Of a DNA stretch of 64,000 bases, positions 1-8,334 are shown in pieces; within the stretch, counting starts at the first letter, position 1; each line of letters opens with the position of its first letter. Below the pieces are notes generated by a model. The model saw nothing but the letters and a program-made list of their open reading frames with translations, searched no databases and was not told the origin of the DNA. Position numbers and translations under genes: made by a program. Source of the DNA: Nitrosomonadaceae bacterium (lineage in GTDB: Bacteria > Pseudomonadota > Gammaproteobacteria > Burkholderiales > Nitrosomonadaceae); the NCBI GenBank assembly GCA_014190895.1, contig BJGV01000002.1:1-64000 (forward strand), in the 5' to 3' direction.

Positions 1-1
1 T

Positions 2-124
2 TATATGAATATTTTCCGTGCCACGATAGGGCCATTGATATTCATACTACTGCTCTCTTTTGTTGGATATAAGATTATGAAGTCGAAACGAGTGCAACGT
101 TGGCGAGAAACCCGTCGCTCGTAG
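2..124 (+). CDS. C-terminal end of a membrane protein, or a 39-residue small membrane protein
   Basis: The frame starting at base 2 is open to a TAG at 122-124. It encodes one hydrophobic segment (GPLIFILLLSFVGYK) followed by a very basic tail ending in RWRETRRS. An ATG at base 5 could start a 39-residue protein, but the frame is open to the window edge, so this may be the membrane anchor of a longer gene. The layout of one terminal helix plus a basic tail is the same as in the next gene. I infer that it could be the tail of a related anchored periplasmic protein. The ORF track missed it because it is short. Confidence 0.4.
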   Translation, partial: YMNIFRATIGPLIFILLLSFVGYKIMKSKRVQRWRETRRS

Positions 125-192
125 AGAGAGGGATTTGCCGAGCAAAAAGAAAAAGAAAATTAAATAATTTATAATTCTATAAGAGCTTAATA

Positions 193-783
193 ATGTCTTT
201 TCAATCTATAAGATCTGTTTTCATCTGTGTAATGTTCGTGAGCACATTTCTATTTTCTACACAATCATATGCTCACGGGGGGCTGTCGCTTGCTGATGAT
301 ATTTGTAAACTTGTGATCGGCCCCTATACCATGCATTTTACGGGCTATCAACCAGATAATACACAAGAAAAGGAATTTTGTGAGGACATTCCCTCAACTG
401 GGCGAACAGTAGTAGCGCTTGATTATATTGAGGAGGCATTGCGCCCTTTGCCTACCGAAATTCGGGTAATCAAAGATATCGGCTCGGAAACAGACATTGA
501 GGCCATCACGATTCTTCACGTCCCGTCCAAGGTTTATTCTAATGGTTCAATTAACTTTGAGTACACCTTCACCCAACCAGGCAAGTTTGTTGGTCTGGTG
601 ACCACGGGAGATAAGCAGGAACATGTATCACGCTTCCCATTTTCAGTGGGACAGCCTAAGGGAATTCTCAGTGCAGCGGTCCAATCCCCTCTTCTTATTT
701 TGGGAATTACAGTTTTTGTTGGTGCGGCTCTCATTTTAGTAGGCAGACGTCGTAAACAATCGTCAGATATCAAAAGTTCGTAA
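193..783 (+). CDS. Membrane-anchored periplasmic protein, cupredoxin-like, of the copper cassette
   Basis: The 196-residue product has a signal peptide that probably ends at SYA (residue 27), so the mature protein begins HGG. A beta-rich domain follows with two cysteines at about 38 (DDIC) and 63 (EFCEDIP). A single membrane helix lies at about 165-187 and is followed by RRRK. The order of export signal, domain, one C-terminal helix and basic tail is that described for the AmoD/PmoD family encoded near copper monooxygenases, but I do not see the Met-Cys-Met site of PmoD. Placement next to copC and copD supports a role in periplasmic copper handling. A paralogue lies at 41665-42297. The family assignment is inference; the topology and location are clear. 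Confidence 0.7.
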   Translation: MSFQSIRSVFICVMFVSTFLFSTQSYAHGGLSLADDICKLVIGPYTMHFTGYQPDNTQEKEFCEDIPSTGRTVVALDYIEEALRPLPTEIRVIKDIGSETDIEAITILHVPSKVYSNGSINFEYTFTQPGKFVGLVTTGDKQEHVSRFPFSVGQPKGILSAAVQSPLLILGITVFVGAALILVGRRRKQSSDIKSS

Positions 784-904
784 ACAATCAAGCAATCAGA
801 CGCTTACACCGTACAATATACTCGAACCATAACTAAATAAAACGGTCAAATAGATAATCAAGTTGTTATGTTTAGGCGTAACAATCCTAGATAGGACGGT
901 CATT

Positions 905-1315
905 ATGAAATCATTAATGGTTTTCGTGCCAAAATGGGCCATAACCAATAGCGCAATATTGGTAGCGTTGTGCGTGCATACTTTGCCAGTGTCGGCCCAT
1001 GCAATGTTACTTAAAGCGGAACCAGCGCGTCGAGGAGTGCTTACGAAGGCGCCAACACAGGTACGTTTATGGTTTAATGAGGAAATTGAGAGCGCTTATA
1101 CCTCTCTTTTTGTTCTCGACGCTAACAAGAAGCCTGTAACCGAAACCAAGCCGCATGTTGTCAAAGACGACCCAAGATCTGTTGTTCTTCCGTTGCCCGA
1201 GTTACTGCCTGGAAAATATTCAGTTAAATTTCGAGTCTTATCGGTAGATGGTCACGTTGTTGATTCATCTTTTGACTATACAGTTAAGAACAAGAGCAGC
1301 GCACAAGAGAAATGA
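905..1315 (+). CDS. copC: CopC-like periplasmic copper-binding protein
   Basis: This is the CopC/YobA family: a small beta-barrel that binds Cu(II) in the periplasm and works with a CopD membrane protein. I chose the ATG at 905 rather than 863 because it puts a normal signal peptide at the N terminus, and a GGA lies just upstream. Cleavage after VSA leaves His as the first mature residue, which is a Cu(II) ligand in this family. The later DGHVVD segment supplies the other His/Asp ligands. The 136-residue length fits. The stop overlaps the start of the copD fusion by four bases (ATGA), so the two are probably translationally coupled. Confidence 0.9.
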   Translation: MKSLMVFVPKWAITNSAILVALCVHTLPVSAHAMLLKAEPARRGVLTKAPTQVRLWFNEEIESAYTSLFVLDANKKPVTETKPHVVKDDPRSVVLPLPELLPGKYSVKFRVLSVDGHVVDSSFDYTVKNKSSAQEK

Positions 1316-3330
1316 TTGAGACTGTTGCAGCGCTGGCTCGTTGGTTTCAGTTAGCAGCCAACATGACTTTAGTGGGCGGTTGTATTTTTCTTGTTATTGC
1401 TGGTTGGAACAAGGCCGCGCTTCCAAATTTATGGATTACTCGTCTCGAGCGATCTCTGCCTTGGTTGGCAACGGCTCTTTTGTTGGGGCTTCTGGTGGTG
1501 CTTGCCACCACCACAGCGCAGGCCACAGGCATTGCTGAAAACGTCTGGCAACCAGGAGCCTGGTTTGGGATTCTATTAGAAACCCGTATGGGACATATAT
1601 GGGCGGCACGTGCAGCCCTGGGGCTTATAGTTTTAGGGATCGCTTTTTATGTGCGAAATTCCCCTGGGATTCAAGGGCTGCTGTTATGTGCCACGGTCGC
1701 TGCATTTACGTTAGCCGCAGGGTCGCTTGCGAGTCATTCTGCAGCTGAAGAGCTGTCTCTAATATCGATACTACCTTATACACTGCACATCATCTTAGCC
1801 AGCATTTGGTTTGGGGCTTTGCCAGCTTTTCTTTTAGTGTTATTTTTCAACAAGGGACAACAGAAAAACGCAATAGTTGACCAATCGGATGTTCAAACTT
1901 TAAAGCGCTTCTCGATTCTGGCCTTACCCGTGATGCTGGGCATAATTGCAACCGGTATTTTTGTGGCTAACCGGATGATAGATACAAGCTACAGTGCGCT
2001 GTTTGCAACTAAATACGGCTGGCTTCTGAATGCAAAAATTTTTCTGCTCATAATAGTCCTAATGATTGCTGCACGCGCTCGCTCTGTTTGGTTACCATCT
2101 CTCACCCAAGACCAGAATCTAGTGGCTGCCGGTAGTCAGAAAATGCGAAAATGGGTCTGCATAGAATTTGTGCTCGCATCAACGATTGTTTTGTTGGCGA
2201 CCATATTAGCAAATAGCGTACCAGCAAAACACGCCATTATTCAAGATTGGCCTTATCCATTCAGGTTCTCTATAGCCGCCACTTGGGACGATCCAACAGT
2301 AGTGATGCGTGTGTGGGGCGGAATCATTTTGCTTATTTTGGCAGGAGGAATAGTCGTATATAGCCAAATTAAAAAATGGACAATGAAGCACCGTGTTGGC
2401 ATCTCAGCCCTATTAGCGATTTGTGCTTTATTTTTGGCATTACCCTCTCTTGCCATCCAAGCTTACTCAGAAACTTATCGCAAGACGCCAGTTCCATTTG
2501 ATGCCATCTCCATCGCCAATGGCTCAGGTTTATTCGCCAAGAACTGTGTCACCTGTCATGGATTTCAAGGAAAAGGCAATGGTATTTTAGCAAAGAGTTT
2601 TACTAAGCCCCCCGTGGATATGCTGACAGAACCACATACAGCTAAACATACCGCAGGAGATTTTTTTAATTGGCTAACTTACGGTATTCCTGGTACCGGG
2701 ATGCCAGATTTTGCTAACAAACTTGAGGAAGAAGAGCGTTGGGACGTAATAAACTATCTTCATGCCATGTCTCGCGGTTATCAGGCGCGACTCATGAACC
2801 CTAATATTGTTCCCAATCAACCTTCTCTAGGCCCGCCCGGCTTCTCTTATTCTGCTCATGATGGCTCAAGCGGTATCTTAAAAGATTTCCGTCAGAAAAA
2901 AACAGTATTATTGGTTCTATTTTCATGGCCAGACTCGCGAGCGCGCCTTGATCAATTGAGACGATCGTATGGTGCTTTAAGTGCGGGCAATACAACGATA
3001 TTGGCAGTGCCCATGAACGATCTTGATTTACAGGACATGGCGACAATTACGGCAGATAGTCCATTTCCAATTGTGACCGAGGGTGCGCCAGAAATTACAC
3101 GCAGTTACGCTCTTTTTCGCAGGACTCTCAGTAAACCCGATCTGCTTGGGGAGGGATCGCTGCCCAAACATATGGAGTTTTTAGTGGATCGCTACGGTTA
3201 TTTGCGCGCGCGCTGGATTCCTGAAGCGGATGGCGATAACTGGATAAATATCGATACAATGGCAGAGCAGATTGCTCGACTTAGCAGGGAAAAAGAAATC
3301 TTGCCGCCACCGGGCGACCATGTACATTAG
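1312..3330 (+). CDS. copD: CopD-family membrane protein fused to cytochrome c and a thioredoxin-like domain
   Basis: The 672-residue product has three parts. Residues 1 to about 390 carry many membrane helices with a CopD-type domain (residues around 190-300, containing KYGWLLNAK), a proposed copper importer. Residues about 400-490 form a class I cytochrome c with C412-V-T-C-H416 and a likely distal ligand Met464 in TGMPDF. Residues about 515-665 resemble a thioredoxin/AhpC fold (LVLFSWPDSRARL and MEFLVDRYGYLRARW) but have no CxxC, so a thiol-disulphide role is doubtful. Ordinary CopD is only about 300 residues. The fusion suggests that copper transfer is coupled to electron transfer in the periplasm. 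The haem motif is certain; the redox role is inference. Confidence 0.88.
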   Translation: MIETVAALARWFQLAANMTLVGGCIFLVIAGWNKAALPNLWITRLERSLPWLATALLLGLLVVLATTTAQATGIAENVWQPGAWFGILLETRMGHIWAARAALGLIVLGIAFYVRNSPGIQGLLLCATVAAFTLAAGSLASHSAAEELSLISILPYTLHIILASIWFGALPAFLLVLFFNKGQQKNAIVDQSDVQTLKRFSILALPVMLGIIATGIFVANRMIDTSYSALFATKYGWLLNAKIFLLIIVLMIAARARSVWLPSLTQDQNLVAAGSQKMRKWVCIEFVLASTIVLLATILANSVPAKHAIIQDWPYPFRFSIAATWDDPTVVMRVWGGIILLILAGGIVVYSQIKKWTMKHRVGISALLAICALFLALPSLAIQAYSETYRKTPVPFDAISIANGSGLFAKNCVTCHGFQGKGNGILAKSFTKPPVDMLTEPHTAKHTAGDFFNWLTYGIPGTGMPDFANKLEEEERWDVINYLHAMSRGYQARLMNPNIVPNQPSLGPPGFSYSAHDGSSGILKDFRQKKTVLLVLFSWPDSRARLDQLRRSYGALSAGNTTILAVPMNDLDLQDMATITADSPFPIVTEGAPEITRSYALFRRTLSKPDLLGEGSLPKHMEFLVDRYGYLRARWIPEADGDNWINIDTMAEQIARLSREKEILPPPGDHVH

Positions 3331-3419
3331 AAGTGTTATTGTGCAAGGTGCAAAAATAAAGTTAGACTAGCATACCGATTGAGCAATTAATCTAATCCCT
3401 GTTGTTTTAAGGAAAGAAA

Positions 3420-3902
3420 ATGAATAGATTGTTAGCCATAATTTTAATTAATGTTGCGCTTGTTTTTCCGTCCCAAGTTCATGCGCATACTGATGCACAC
3501 CTAGACACTGTCAACGCTCCTCATGGGGGGCAGTTACGGATGGCGGGACCATATCATTTAGAGCTTGTTGTCAAAGATAGAGAGATTGCACTCTATGTTA
3601 TGGATCATGCGAATGGAAAAATTAATGCGGATGGTGGTGTAAGCAAAGCAATTGTTCAAACTGATAAAGTTAAGACCTCGGTTAAGTTAGAGCCTTTTGG
3701 TGAAAATGTACTCAAGGGCAATGCTGAATTTTTAGCTAGACCAGAAACAACGGTCACCGTCTTTATTACACTACCCAAACAAGAAGCTCAAACTGCTCGT
3801 TTTAAACCTTTTGCACCTAAAAATAAAGAAATTAAAATCAAAGAAGGGGCTGGGGAGGCCCCCGCCCCACAGACAGCCGATCACAACAAACACCACCATT
3901 AA
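3420..3902 (+). CDS. Periplasmic protein with His-rich C terminus, possibly metal-binding
   Basis: The 160-residue product has a signal peptide ending near VHA and a His-rich start to the mature protein (HTDAH). A conserved-looking core APHGGQ...GPYHLELV follows; it is reminiscent of the N-terminal domain of some heavy-metal efflux adaptor proteins. A lysine-rich stretch precedes a tail ending HNKHHH. It follows the copD fusion in the same direction after an 89-base gap. Histidine clusters at both ends of the mature chain suggest binding of copper or another soft metal. I recognise no named family with certainty, and the function is inferred from composition and context. Confidence 0.65.
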   Translation: MNRLLAIILINVALVFPSQVHAHTDAHLDTVNAPHGGQLRMAGPYHLELVVKDREIALYVMDHANGKINADGGVSKAIVQTDKVKTSVKLEPFGENVLKGNAEFLARPETTVTVFITLPKQEAQTARFKPFAPKNKEIKIKEGAGEAPAPQTADHNKHHH

Positions 3903-3937
3903 TAGGGACACCCAAAGTTAATGATCTTAATATCTGG

Positions 3938-3968
3938 CCCTCGATTTATTTTGAATAAATCAAAGAGG
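3938..3968. terminator. Hairpin between convergent genes
   Basis: The spacer contains ccctc-gatttatt-ttg-aataaatc-aaa-gaggg: an 8-bp perfect stem extended by a CCCTC/GAGGG pair across a small bulge. It sits where the plus-strand His-rich gene and the minus-strand MFS gene converge, and overlaps the MFS stop codon. It has no long T-run, so factor-independent termination is only possible, not shown. Confidence 0.35.
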
Positions 3969-5307
3969 GTGTGGTCTTAGTGTGTAATGCCGATCTTCGA
4001 CCCCTGCGCACATCGACACTCATTAGCACAATCAGACCAATTATAAAATAACTGCCAGTTAACAACATTGCAAGGCGATGGTTGCCGCTTGAAAACCAAC
4101 TTATTATTCCATATGTAATTGGGCCGATTATCGACGAAAATTTCACAGCTAGGCCCCATAGACCAAAAAATTCAGCATAGCGAAGAGGCGGGGTAAAGAA
4201 TCCAACTAATGCGCGCCCTGCTGATTGAGAGGCGCCCAAACACAGACCAGCAATATTAGCGGCCAACCAAAATATAGGGCGACTTTCCGCGGTCCAGATC
4301 AGCAAAATCATAATAATCCAACCAAAGAGAGTTAGGGCAATGGTTGGTATGTGGCCAATTTTATCTTGTATGTTGCCAAATATGAGCGCGCCTAACGCAG
4401 CGGTAATGTTGACCACTATTACGAGTAACATGGTGTCAGCAACATTAAAATGCATTGCTTGTTGAGCGTATACAGCCGCCAATACAATCACAGTCTGGAT
4501 TCCAGCCTGATAAAATATCAGACAGATAAGGAAACGTAGTAAATCACGATAATTACTCAGACCTTTAATCGTAGTACTAAGCCTTTTAAATGCCGCATGC
4601 ACATTGTCTTGACTGGCCGGATGTGATTGTGGCAAGCCCCCTTCCTTTAGATAGAAGAAAGTTGGAATGCAAAATAGGGCAAATAAAGCAGAAGTTATCA
4701 GCATGGTTACTGGCACAAATTGATCAGCTTTTTGTCCTTGTTCTTCCGCCCAGATTACGTATACGAGTGAACATCCAAGGCTCACTAGGCCGCCAATAAA
4801 ACCAAGACTCGTGCCCCAGCCAGAAATCCGCCCAAGGGCCTTTCCTTGTGCAAGCTCCGGCAAAAATGCGGCAATTAGGTTTTCACCGGTGCCAAAAAAG
4901 AAATTAGCAATAATAATAAGAGCCATCGCTAGCCACAAATCCCCTGACCCAACAAAGAAGAGCAATCCGGTAAAAACAATGCAACCCACAGTAGAAATAA
5001 ACAGAAATCGTTTTTTTGCAGCACAGATATCAGCGTATGCTCCTAGCATTGGTGCAGTTAAAATGATAAGCAGATATGAAATTGCCAATGTTCCGGTCCA
5101 CAAGAATGTCGCCCATTCTTGGTTATTTGCTACTATTGCAACGAAATAGGCGCTAAAAATAGTGGTGATGACAGAAGTGGTATAACCAGAATTGGCAAAA
5201 TCGTACATTGCCCATGACCAAATTTCCCTTTGGTTTACGCCGCTGGCACGGTATTGCGATTTTATTTTTAGGGTCACAACAAGGGCTCTATTCTCTTTAA
5301 ACAACAA
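3946..5307 (-). CDS. MFS transporter, UMF1 / Atg22-like family
   Basis: The 453-residue protein is predicted to cross the membrane about 12 times. The N-terminal signature WAMYDFANSGY is typical of the bacterial UMF1 (Atg22-like) branch of the major facilitator superfamily. Members are annotated as efflux permeases, mostly without a proven substrate. The gene is convergent with the His-rich periplasmic gene. A hairpin, gatttatt-ttg-aataaatc, lies over its stop codon. The first roughly 25 residues before the signature look dispensable, so the true start may be internal. No substrate can be read from the sequence. Confidence 0.85.
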   Translation of the reverse strand: MLFKENRALVVTLKIKSQYRASGVNQREIWSWAMYDFANSGYTTSVITTIFSAYFVAIVANNQEWATFLWTGTLAISYLLIILTAPMLGAYADICAAKKRFLFISTVGCIVFTGLLFFVGSGDLWLAMALIIIANFFFGTGENLIAAFLPELAQGKALGRISGWGTSLGFIGGLVSLGCSLVYVIWAEEQGQKADQFVPVTMLITSALFALFCIPTFFYLKEGGLPQSHPASQDNVHAAFKRLSTTIKGLSNYRDLLRFLICLIFYQAGIQTVIVLAAVYAQQAMHFNVADTMLLVIVVNITAALGALIFGNIQDKIGHIPTIALTLFGWIIMILLIWTAESRPIFWLAANIAGLCLGASQSAGRALVGFFTPPLRYAEFFGLWGLAVKFSSIIGPITYGIISWFSSGNHRLAMLLTGSYFIIGLIVLMSVDVRRGRRSALHTKTTPSLIYSK

Positions 5308-5346
5308 TTAAAGCACAGTTCTTCATTTGAATAGAAAACGGTTTTT

Positions 5347-5354
5347 GGGGGGGG
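5347..5354. repeat. G8 homopolymer
   Basis: Eight consecutive G lie just outside the tRNA-Thr remnant, in the spacer upstream of the MFS gene. Runs this long are rare in the AT-rich window; the others are at 6566, 42341 and 58134. Such tracts are prone to slippage. Confidence 0.9.
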
Positions 5355-5382
5355 CGCGGGACTCCATAAGATATTATTTTAT

Positions 5383-5424
5383 TGGTGCTGTTGAGAGGAA
5401 TCAAATCTCCGACCTACTGATTAA
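5383..5424 (-). repeat. Decayed duplicate of the tRNA-Thr 3' part (att-like remnant)
   Basis: Bases 5383-5424 match the CCA end, acceptor strand, T arm and start of the anticodon stem of the intact tRNA-Thr at 6811-6886, in the same orientation. By eye 39 of 42 positions agree. The three differences hit the T loop and T stem, so this copy cannot be functional. Similarity fades after TGATTA. A partial copy of a tRNA 3' end about 1.4 kb from the intact tRNA on its 3' side is the usual trace of site-specific integration. No integrase remains. Confidence 0.8.
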
Positions 5425-5442
5425 GAGCCAGACATCTTATCT

Positions 5443-6315
5443 TTAAAGCTCGTCCAACTTAGTCCGCAGGAGAATTGAATCGTCTAATACCATATCGGAC
5501 AAAAGAGTGTCTTTGACGATGCATGGCTCGTTATAACGATTAAAATAATCAATATTCCTAGTATTCTCCTCTATTTTATTTGTAGCATCGCCTCTAGTCA
5601 TTTTAATTTTTGTAAAATATTCTAGACTTTGAGTTACATAGTGGTTGATTTGAAACATCTCATTATCTGAGATAGTACGCGATGAACAAGCCCATTTAAT
5701 CTTGTGAATACCTAGATCTTTGAGATTGGTTAGAATCTTTGTTTGACATATCCACTTTGTGCGGGAATGGCCACCTAATTCTTTATGCCGCATAAGTAAT
5801 TGGGTACGAAGACTGTTCGGGTGGATTTTATATCCCCCACTCCCGAATACCGACCAGTTTGTATAAATCACATCAAATTCATCGTAATGACCTAATGCCT
5901 CACGAATATTTACACCCTCTTTTTTACAAAACCAAAACTCATCCAGATCGGCGATCATGAGCCATTGACACTGATCAGCAATCTTGAACTGTTTAAAAGC
6001 AGTTCGGTAATGTGCCTTTTGTTTATAAGGTTCTTCCAGCTGAATTAATTTCAGCACACCCTGATCAATCCAGGGTTGGAGCAACTTCAAGCTATTATCA
6101 GTACTCCCATTATCTATTAAGTAAATTTGTTCGATACCTTGCCAAAGATAATGCCCAATCCACTCTTCTAAATTCATGGCTTCATTCTTCATAATCGCCA
6201 TAACACCCAGTTTATATCTTTGATGGAACTTCTTATTTATCGAAGTCCTATTTCTAATTTTTCTCGCTCTGTTCCATTGAAGCAAGGCTTGCCATATTTT
6301 TATAAACATCCACAT
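5443..6315 (-). CDS. Glycosyltransferase, GT2-like (Glyco_tranf_2_4 / DUF23 type)
   Basis: The 290-residue protein begins with a basic segment of about 35 residues. A GT-A-type core follows: MAIMKNEAMNLEEWI, then LIDNGSTDNS for nucleotide-sugar binding, then the acidic motif IADLDEFWF that would hold the metal. This matches the small glycosyltransferases often found in polysaccharide or surface-glycan loci. Here it is alone, with no other glycan gene nearby, and lies between the tRNA-Thr and its decayed partial copy. It is therefore probably horizontally acquired. The donor sugar and acceptor cannot be told. Confidence 0.85.
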   Translation of the reverse strand: MWMFIKIWQALLQWNRARKIRNRTSINKKFHQRYKLGVMAIMKNEAMNLEEWIGHYLWQGIEQIYLIDNGSTDNSLKLLQPWIDQGVLKLIQLEEPYKQKAHYRTAFKQFKIADQCQWLMIADLDEFWFCKKEGVNIREALGHYDEFDVIYTNWSVFGSGGYKIHPNSLRTQLLMRHKELGGHSRTKWICQTKILTNLKDLGIHKIKWACSSRTISDNEMFQINHYVTQSLEYFTKIKMTRGDATNKIEENTRNIDYFNRYNEPCIVKDTLLSDMVLDDSILLRTKLDEL

Positions 6316-6765
6316 TTAGCCGTATACTGATTATTAAAATGCGCTTGGCTACTCAAACTGTATAAAAATTAGAAATAAATTAGCAGATTTCGATATGTAC
6401 AACAGACCGAGGGGTGTTGCCGGGATAAAAAAAGGGGGGTGAAGCAAAAATCATCTACTACCCGCGCCACCTACACCCCATACGCACACTACTAAACGTA
6501 GAATTACCCCATCAGACGTCCAGATTTGACTGCACAGAGAGATTAGGTACCATCAAGCCAATTTAGGGGGGGGGGTGCCGGGTGGGTGGGGTGCTTGCTT
6601 CGGTTACCTGAAGATGCTGGGTTGTCGCATTGGCTGCACCACGCAAGACACTTTCCTCGGCCAGAAGGCGCTGCCTGAAGCTCGTCAATTGCGCTTCGGG
6701 CGGTGGCATTGCAAGTATTTTGTGTTGTGAATATCTTTGGTTAACTGTCCCAAAAATGTCCCACA
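6316..6765. other. Gene-free stretch between glycosyltransferase and tRNA-Thr
   Basis: I see no convincing gene here. The stretch includes an A7G6 run at about 6427-6439, a G10 run at 6566-6575, and a C-rich segment unlike its neighbours. A 67-residue minus-strand ORF at 6563-6766 ends in a proline-rich tail created by the G10 tract. Part of it (MPPPEAQL) faintly recalls the C-terminal repeat of type I restriction specificity subunits, which is too weak to call. The mixed composition fits the remains of an inserted element. Confidence 0.5.
6566..6575. repeat. G10 homopolymer
   Basis: Ten consecutive G are followed by TGCCGGGTGGGTGGGG, so the whole block is strongly G-rich on the plus strand. 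It lies in the non-coding part of the tRNA-Thr-associated segment. It is the longest homopolymer of G I see in the window. Confidence 0.9.
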
Positions 6766-6800
6766 AAAGAAAAAGGACCTAAACCGTTAAGGCCTAAGTC
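6766..6800 (-). terminator. Likely terminator of tRNA-Thr
   Basis: Read on the minus strand, GACTTAGGCC-ttaac-GGTTTAGGTC forms a 10-bp stem with some G-U pairs, followed by CTTTTTCTTTT. It lies 10 nt past the tRNA CCA end and in the right direction. Confidence 0.6.
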
Positions 6801-6810
6801 TTTGTTTTGT

Positions 6811-6886
<76 letters not shown>

Positions 6887-7198
6887 ATGAAGAAACACAA
6901 CGTCAGATTATAGAGGTTTGATAAACGACGGGCAAACTAGAGACATTCCAAATTAAAAGAAAAAATTAGCGTAGCCAAATCCGCTTGATCGCATTGTAAT
7001 GTAGATTGCATCACCCAAAGCAAAGTTCATGAGCACTTAATCTTTTGACCGGTATCTCTTGGTGCTTTCTTGATAGTTTTATTTTTCAGAGTCTGTACTT
7101 GTAGAACAGTAAATAGCATTTTTTCAAATTTTCTACTAATTTCTATTAAAATCAGCAAAAGTATAGACATCTTAAGCTAATTACGGCAAAATGATGAA
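6887..7198. other. Spacer upstream of aroQ
   Basis: About 310 bases without a credible ORF on either strand. It should hold the promoters of the leftward tRNA-Thr and the rightward aroQ. It is AT-rich, and I see no -35/-10 pair good enough to call, no operator and no repeat. Confidence 0.5.
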
Positions 7199-7654
7199 AT
7201 GAGAATAGAGCCAATAGCAACAAAAAACATCCTAGTAATTCACGGGCCAAATTTAAATCTTCTGGGTACACGAGAGCCAGAGATTTATGGAAATATGACA
7301 TTAGATGAAATTAACAGAACTTTGCTTAAAATAGCTACAGATGCCGGAGCTAAGCTTGCTAGTTTTCAGAGCAATAGTGAGACTGAATTAATAAGCCGCA
7401 TTCATCAGGCGATTGAAGATAAGACCGACTTTATTATTATTAATCCGGCAGCTTATACGCATAGCAGTATTGCCCTGCGGGACGCCCTGGCAGCTGTAAA
7501 ATTACCGTTTATTGAGGTCCATCTTTCCAATATTTTCGCACGTGAATCTTTTCGCCAAAAATCATATTTCTCTGATCTTGCGCTTGGCGTTATAAGTGGC
7601 CTGGGCAATAAAGGCTATGAACTGGCCCTAGAGTATGTTTTAAAAATGCGCTAA
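7199..7654 (+). CDS. aroQ: Type II 3-dehydroquinate dehydratase
   Basis: This enzyme dehydrates 3-dehydroquinate to 3-dehydroshikimate, the third step of the shikimate pathway. The 151-residue length is normal for the dodecameric type II enzyme. The N-terminal [17 protein letters not shown] contains the active-site loop and catalytic Tyr30. [14 protein letters not shown] and EVHLSN carry the catalytic His and the substrate-binding residues. It leads aroQ-accB-accC-prmA, an order seen across many beta- and gammaproteobacteria. The first eight residues before NILVIHG could belong to a slightly late true start. Confidence 0.96.
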   Translation: MRIEPIATKNILVIHGPNLNLLGTREPEIYGNMTLDEINRTLLKIATDAGAKLASFQSNSETELISRIHQAIEDKTDFIIINPAAYTHSSIALRDALAAVKLPFIEVHLSNIFARESFRQKSYFSDLALGVISGLGNKGYELALEYVLKMR

Positions 7655-7794
7655 GTTTTTATTTTTAATGAATATATAAACGAAACCCCTTTCAGAAAAA
7701 ACGCATTCCTCGTAGATGCAGAGAATACAATTATTCCGAGTGTTTAAGTAAACAGGTAACACTTTGTAATGAAAGATTGTTGTGAGAGGACATC

Positions 7795-8250
7795 ATGGAT
7801 TTAAGAAAACTTAAAAAATTAATTAGTTTGGTTGAGGAATCTGGCGTTGCTGAGATAGAAATTACTGAAGGCGAAGAAAAAGTTCGTATCAGCAAATCTG
7901 GATCGGGGGTACAGAGTTATGTGACCACCCCAACAATAATGATACCGCCAGAGGCCCCTCACCCTCCTTCCCCGACAGCTATTGATTTAAAAGAGACTCA
8001 GAAAGTAGTGCCTGATAAACATCTGGTGAAATCTCCCATGGTTGGAACATTTTATCGCACGTCTGCTCCTGGTGCGGTTGCATTTGTAGAGGTAGGACAA
8101 ACAGTAAAAGTGGGAGACATCCTGTGTATTATTGAGGCAATGAAACTTCTTAATGAAATTGAATCTGACAAGAACGGCACCATTGAGGAGGTGTTAATTG
8201 AAAACGGTCAACCTGTAGAGTATGGCGAGCCATTATTTACAATCGTGTGA
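7795..8250 (+). CDS. accB: Biotin carboxyl carrier protein of acetyl-CoA carboxylase
   Basis: This protein carries the biotin that shuttles CO2 between biotin carboxylase and carboxyltransferase in malonyl-CoA synthesis. The C-terminal half is a biotinyl domain with the biotinylation motif EAMKLLNE at about 115-122. The thumb residues typical of AccB precede it ([15 protein letters not shown]). A proline-rich linker separates it from the N-terminal helix region. A GAGAGGA Shine-Dalgarno lies just upstream of the ATG. accC follows after 84 bases. Confidence 0.97.
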   Translation: MDLRKLKKLISLVEESGVAEIEITEGEEKVRISKSGSGVQSYVTTPTIMIPPEAPHPPSPTAIDLKETQKVVPDKHLVKSPMVGTFYRTSAPGAVAFVEVGQTVKVGDILCIIEAMKLLNEIESDKNGTIEEVLIENGQPVEYGEPLFTIV

Positions 8251-8334
8251 GATTTTATAAAGTTCCTCTACATGTTGAGGCTCAGGAATAAGATTTGTAT
8301 CCCATTCGAAATTTAAAATAATTCCCCGGACAAA

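Noticed and set aside
6563-6766. 67-residue minus-strand ORF with MPPPEAQL, faintly like the end of a restriction specificity subunit
   Set aside because: It is short, its tail is only the translated G10/GGGTGGG block, and no catalytic or repeat domain is present. At most it is a remnant.
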